Below, one piece after another: positions 7,252-9,919 of a stretch of 9,919 nt of DNA. The position numbers and the translations under genes are program-made. Within the stretch, counting starts at the first letter, position 1; every line of letters begins with the position of its first letter. Origin of the DNA: Chloroflexota bacterium (GTDB lineage: Bacteria; Chloroflexota; Anaerolineae; Aggregatilineales; UBA2796); NCBI GenBank assembly GCA_017743585.1, contig JAGHYP010000084.1, positions 1-9,919 on the forward strand, in the 5' to 3' direction. The notes beneath the pieces are model-generated. The model had not been told where the DNA came from, ran no database searches, and saw nothing but the letters and a program-made list of their open reading frames with translations.

Positions 7252-7275
7252 CGTGACGTAGGAGAAAGTCTTGAG

Positions 7276-8226
7276 ATGCAACGCGAAAAAGTTGTGATCA
7301 TCGGCAGCGGGCCGGCAGGCCTGACTGCCGCGTTGTACACAGCGCGCGCCAATTTAAGCCCTGTTGTGATCGCCGGGCCGCAGCTTGGCGGTCAAGTGGC
7401 GCTCACGCACGAGATTGAGAACTATCCTGGCTTCCCGGGCGGCAGCGGCGCTGAGCTGATCGAGATCATGCGCGGTCAGGCGGAGCGCTTCGGCGCGCGG
7501 ATCGAGATGGACGTGGTGCTGAGCGTGGATTTCAGCGCAGGCTCGCCGTTCACAGTGCGCACGAGCAATGTTGAGTACCTCGCTGACGCCGTGATCGTGA
7601 CTGCAGGCGCCTCGCCGCGCCTGTTGAACGTGCCGGGCGAGGCAGAGTACACTGGGCGCGGCGTCAGCTATTGCGGCACATGCGATGGCTTCTTCTTTCG
7701 CGGCAAGCGCATTGTCGTGGTCGGCGGCGGCGATAGCGCTATCAAAGAGGCGCTCTTCCTGACCAAATTCGCCGCGCACATTGACGTGATTCACCGCCGC
7801 GACACATTGCGCGCCGAAGCCGAGCTGCAAAAGCGCGCCTTTGCGCACGAGAAAATTAGCTTCATCTGGAACACAGTTGTGGAGCGCATTGACGGCGAGA
7901 ACGGCAAAGTCACAGGCGTGCAGCTGCGCAACCTGCAGACGGGAGAGGTGCGCCAACATCCAACGGAAGGCGTCTTCATCTTCATCGGGCATGAGCCAAA
8001 CAGCGCGCTCTTCAAGGGCGTGCTGGCGATGGACGAGCGTGGCTACCTGCTCACTGATCGGCACATGATGACCAGCGTGGAAGGCGTCTTCGCCGCTGGC
8101 GAGATTCAGGATCCTATCTGGAGGCAGGTGGCGACTTCAGTTGGGCAAGGCGCTGCTGCCGCTATGGCGGCTGAGGAATGGCTCGCCAAGCGCGAGGCGG
8201 CGCTGGCAGCCGCGCAGCAGGCTTGA
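7276..8226 (+). CDS. trxB: Thioredoxin-disulfide reductase (low-molecular-weight type)
   Basis: A 316-residue FAD/NADPH flavoprotein that reduces oxidised thioredoxin in the cytoplasm. The FAD-binding GSGPAGLTAALYTARA lies at about residues 10-25 and GGQVALTHEIENYPGFPG at 38-55. The redox-active CGTC is at 133-136, followed by the conserved D-G. The NADPH Rossmann motif VVGGGDSAIKEAL is at 148-160, with HRRDTLRA (173-180) for the NADP phosphate. The C-terminal FAD segment is VFAAGEIQDPIWRQVATSVGQG (271-292). Most family members have Gly-Asp where this protein has Gly-Glu (275-276). ATG 7276 has AGGAGA at 7260-7265 (10-nt spacing) and places the FAD motif at the usual distance from the N-terminus. 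The open frame back to 7207 would add an unsupported 23 residues. No thioredoxin gene lies in the window. Ferredoxin- or other thiol-linked variants of this fold cannot be excluded, but the NADPH residues look intact. Confidence 0.93.
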   Translation: MQREKVVIIGSGPAGLTAALYTARANLSPVVIAGPQLGGQVALTHEIENYPGFPGGSGAELIEIMRGQAERFGARIEMDVVLSVDFSAGSPFTVRTSNVEYLADAVIVTAGASPRLLNVPGEAEYTGRGVSYCGTCDGFFFRGKRIVVVGGGDSAIKEALFLTKFAAHIDVIHRRDTLRAEAELQKRAFAHEKISFIWNTVVERIDGENGKVTGVQLRNLQTGEVRQHPTEGVFIFIGHEPNSALFKGVLAMDERGYLLTDRHMMTSVEGVFAAGEIQDPIWRQVATSVGQGAAAAMAAEEWLAKREAALAAAQQA

Positions 8227-8331
8227 TTGCACGGCTCGCGTGCGGCGTGTGGCGCTGATCGCGCCAAGCGCTGCCCACGAAGCACAGGTAGAAGAGCTGC
8301 CCGCGCAAGGCGATGACAGTGCATCGCTCTC

Positions 8332-8946
8332 TTACCTGACCTGTTGAAGGATGATCACCTCAGCGGCAGAGCCCACCTGCTGCGCAAAAGCCTGGGCTTC
8401 AAGGTAGGTGCTGCCATTGTGCGCGCTGCCCCAGTGACTCGGAATCACATAGCGCGGGCGCATCAAGCGGACTGCCTCAAGCGCTTCGCTCAGAGTCATG
8501 CTATGGCTGCCGCCGATGGGCAGGATCAGGATGTCAGGGCGCAGTCTTGCCATCTCGGGGATCACGCCGCTATCGCCGACGTAGTACAGATCGTGCTGGT
8601 ACATGCTGATCACGAAGCCGAGATGCTCGAGCGCTTGCGGATGGGCAGCGTTATAAGCAGGCACAGCGCGGATCAAAGCGCGTCCGACGTTGAAGGCCTG
8701 CCAGGGGCGTGCGCTGATCGCGCCTTCGAAGTGCATCGCCGCTGCACGACTGGCGATGATCCGGCTGTGCGCGCCCCGAATCTTCTCCACATCCGCCAAT
8801 GAGCAGTGATCGAAGTGATCGTGTGAGATCAGGATCACGTCCGCTGTGTGGTCAGGGCGCGTGATGCGCCACGGGTCGATGTAGATGATCGGATCGCCCA
8901 TCACGCGGAAGCTGGCGTGGCCCAGCCACTCAATTCGTTCTAACAT
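8332..8946 (-). CDS. UlaG-like metallo-beta-lactamase-fold hydrolase (UPF0173-type)
   Basis: A 204-residue protein of the metal-dependent hydrolase family related to UlaG. Metal-ligand motifs visible are H10 in the LGHASF strand, SHDHFDH at 41-47 (the HxHxDH signature), D125 in YYVGDSG and H171 in IPSHWGS. PAYNAAHP (96-103) is the usual segment between them. The start ATG at 8946 gives the family's normal N-terminus (MLERIEWLGHASF). The frame is open upstream to 9063, but that part lies over the DUF192 gene in another frame. The gene begins 8 bp after the DUF192 stop, so it is the distal gene of the LysM-DUF192-hydrolase operon. Its substrate is unknown. Phosphodiester, lactone or RNA substrates are all possible for this fold. 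Its 3' end converges with trxB across 105 bp, where I see no gene and only a weak hairpin. Confidence 0.9.
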   Translation of the reverse strand: MLERIEWLGHASFRVMGDPIIYIDPWRITRPDHTADVILISHDHFDHCSLADVEKIRGAHSRIIASRAAAMHFEGAISARPWQAFNVGRALIRAVPAYNAAHPQALEHLGFVISMYQHDLYYVGDSGVIPEMARLRPDILILPIGGSHSMTLSEALEAVRLMRPRYVIPSHWGSAHNGSTYLEAQAFAQQVGSAAEVIILQQVR

Positions 8947-8954
8947 TCCGATGC

Positions 8955-9320
8955 TCAGGCGCTGAAGGTCAGCCGCTCGCCGAGCTGAACGCGCTCTAGC
9001 AACGCAGGTCGCGCCTCGATCACGTATTGCGCGGCGCGGCGCGGCACGTATGCCAAGCGCCATGGCTTCGCTAGCGCCTTATCCACCACGCGCCCTTGGG
9101 CATCCAGCCAGATCGCGGCGATAGGAAATGCCATGAATAGCATGTGAATGCTGCTCTCCAGCACGCTCTCGCGCCCGTAGGCGAGGATCAGCCCTTCATC
9201 TTCGGCGAGGCTGCGTCGGAACATCAGTCCGCGCAGCCTGCACCAATAGCCGCTGCACCATTTGGCGCGCGCCAAAAGCACCTCGCCGCGCTCATTACGC
9301 AAGGTGCGAAAGGCGCTCAT
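8955..9320 (-). CDS. DUF192 family protein
   Basis: A 121-residue protein matching the DUF192 pattern: RLRGLMFRRSLAEDEGLIL (about 28-46), then ESSIHMLFMAFPIAAIWLDAQGRVVD (about 55-80), and a C-terminal VIEARPALLERVQLGERLTF. The family is small, soluble and of unknown biochemical function. Many members are exported or lipid-anchored, but I see no signal peptide here, so this copy looks cytoplasmic. The start ATG 9320 overlaps the stop of the LysM gene as ATGA, and no strong Shine-Dalgarno is visible, which suggests translational coupling. The hydrolase gene starts 8 bp downstream. The central block is HMLFMAF rather than the more common WMKNT form, as in one branch of the family. Confidence 0.85.
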   Translation of the reverse strand: MSAFRTLRNERGEVLLARAKWCSGYWCRLRGLMFRRSLAEDEGLILAYGRESVLESSIHMLFMAFPIAAIWLDAQGRVVDKALAKPWRLAYVPRRAAQYVIEARPALLERVQLGERLTFSA

Positions 9321-9919
9321 GGCAGCCGCAAAACCTGCCCGGCGCGGATGCGATTCGGGTTGACAATGCCGTTCAGCGCCATCAGAGCGTTGATCGTCGT
9401 GCCATAGCGCAGCGAGATGCGGAACAAGTTCTCTCCGGGCTGCACTACGTGTGTGCGCACGCCAATCGGCGCGTCAGGGATGACTGTCGGCGCGACTGTG
9501 CCGCCCGGCGGATTGTTGCCTGGCCCTGGCACCGCCAGCACCTGTCCGATGACCAGCGCATTCGGATTGACAATGCCGTTGAGCCGAGTCAAGTACTGCA
9601 CGGTTGTCCTATAGCGCCGCGCGATCGCTTCGAGCGTATCGCCACGTTGCATGACGTACGTACCAATGCCGTTGACGGTCGGTCCGTTCAGGATCGCCAC
9701 GTCCACAGGCGCGGTCGGCGTACCGAACAAGACAGGCGGCGCCGCAGTCGGCTGCGCTAGCGGCACAGGGATCACCAACTGCTGCCCAATGCGCAGGATA
9801 GCGTTAATGCTCAGGTTATTCAGGATCGCAATGGCGTCCACGCGGCTGTTGAAGCGCGCCGCAATGCCGGTCAGCGTATCGCCTGCCACGACCGTGTAAT
9901 TGAGCCTGCCCGGCAGCTG
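9317..9919 (-). CDS. Multi-LysM repeat protein, 5' end outside window
   Basis: The frame is open to the right edge and encodes the last 200 residues of the protein. It contains three LysM domains: YTVVAGDTLTGIAARF...LVIP (about 8-51 of the visible part), YVMQRGDTLEAIARRY...LAVP (88-131) and HVVQPGENLFRISLRY...LRLP at the very C-terminus (157-200). Linkers rich in Pro, Ala, Thr and Gly join them. LysM domains bind N-acetylglucosamine glycans such as peptidoglycan, so the protein is probably exported, but its N-terminus and any signal peptide are not visible. The GTG at 9889 lies inside the first visible LysM and is not the start. The residues just before it (QLPG) resemble the end of another LysM, so a fourth copy may lie upstream. 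The stop overlaps the DUF192 start, so it heads a three-gene operon here. Confidence 0.88.
   Translation of the reverse strand, partial: QLPGRLNYTVVAGDTLTGIAARFNSRVDAIAILNNLSINAILRIGQQLVIPVPLAQPTAAPPVLFGTPTAPVDVAILNGPTVNGIGTYVMQRGDTLEAIARRYRTTVQYLTRLNGIVNPNALVIGQVLAVPGPGNNPPGGTVAPTVIPDAPIGVRTHVVQPGENLFRISLRYGTTINALMALNGIVNPNRIRAGQVLRLP
9353..9580. repeat. Intragenic near-identical 21-bp direct repeat in the LysM gene
   Basis: Copies at 9353-9373 and 9560-9580 differ at only one base (position 7, G versus A) and encode the shared NGIVNPN stretch of LysM domains 3 and 2. The 207-bp spacing equals one LysM plus linker (69 codons), consistent with domain duplication or gene conversion. Confidence 0.75.

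Noticed and set aside
7151..7275. Minus-strand open frame reading about RLDGLRSIARLLRGDL before the ppdK relic
   Set aside because: It runs antisense into the trxB leader, has no recognisable family match and ends in a stop overlapping the relic. It is not enough to call a gene.
8250..8266. Possible terminator TGGCGC-TGATC-GCGCCA between trxB and the hydrolase gene
   Set aside because: The stem is only 6 bp with no T-tract, and such GC-rich short inverted repeats are common by chance in this sequence.
8947..9063. N-terminal extension of the hydrolase frame
   Set aside because: It overlaps the DUF192 coding sequence and encodes Arg/Ala-rich shadow sequence. The family N-terminus starts at 8946.
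1..9919. Mobile element, CRISPR array, defence or biosynthetic cluster
   Set aside because: No transposase, integrase, phage or toxin-antitoxin proteins, no regularly spaced repeats and no terminal inverted repeats were seen. Almost all genes belong to common housekeeping families.

Overview
The window reads as an ordinary, densely packed bacterial chromosome segment of fairly high GC. Several features suggest a Chloroflexota (Anaerolineae-like) origin: the style of the UlaG-like hydrolase and DUF192 proteins, the multi-LysM protein with Pro/Ala/Thr-rich linkers, and the bacterial-type AcnA. This assignment is an inference from protein style only and I could not test it.

Left part (1-2707, plus strand): the distal end of an Mrp-type multisubunit Na+/H+ antiporter operon (mrpD 3' part, then mrpE, mrpF, mrpG). 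The genes are nearly contiguous or overlapping. They run straight into era, the GTPase for 16S rRNA and 30S maturation, through an ATGA stop/start overlap. mrpA-C presumably lie upstream of the window.

Middle (2842-5559, minus): a complete aconitase gene, acnA, convergent with era. It diverges from a gene for a membrane-anchored six-bladed NHL-like beta-propeller (5737-6762, plus). The roughly 180-bp spacer between them holds a candidate acnA promoter. A perfect 14-bp tandem repeat of a near-palindrome sits immediately downstream of its -10 box. This is the best candidate for undescribed regulation in the window.

6763-7275 has no intact gene. It contains a perfect 13-bp-stem hairpin, then a minus-strand remnant encoding only the last ~85 conserved residues of pyruvate phosphate dikinase (including its catalytic cysteine), then the upstream region of trxB. 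trxB (7276-8226, plus) encodes a thioredoxin reductase with an intact CxxC.

Right part (8332-9919, minus): a compact operon transcribed leftwards. It consists of a LysM-repeat protein cut by the window edge, a DUF192 protein (ATGA overlap) and a UlaG-like metallo-beta-lactamase-fold hydrolase 8 bp further on.

I found no RNA genes, mobile elements, CRISPR array or defence cassette, and no clearly novel multi-gene system. The notable items are the acnA-propeller promoter repeat, the ppdK relic, the T-less hairpin and the mrp-era coupling.
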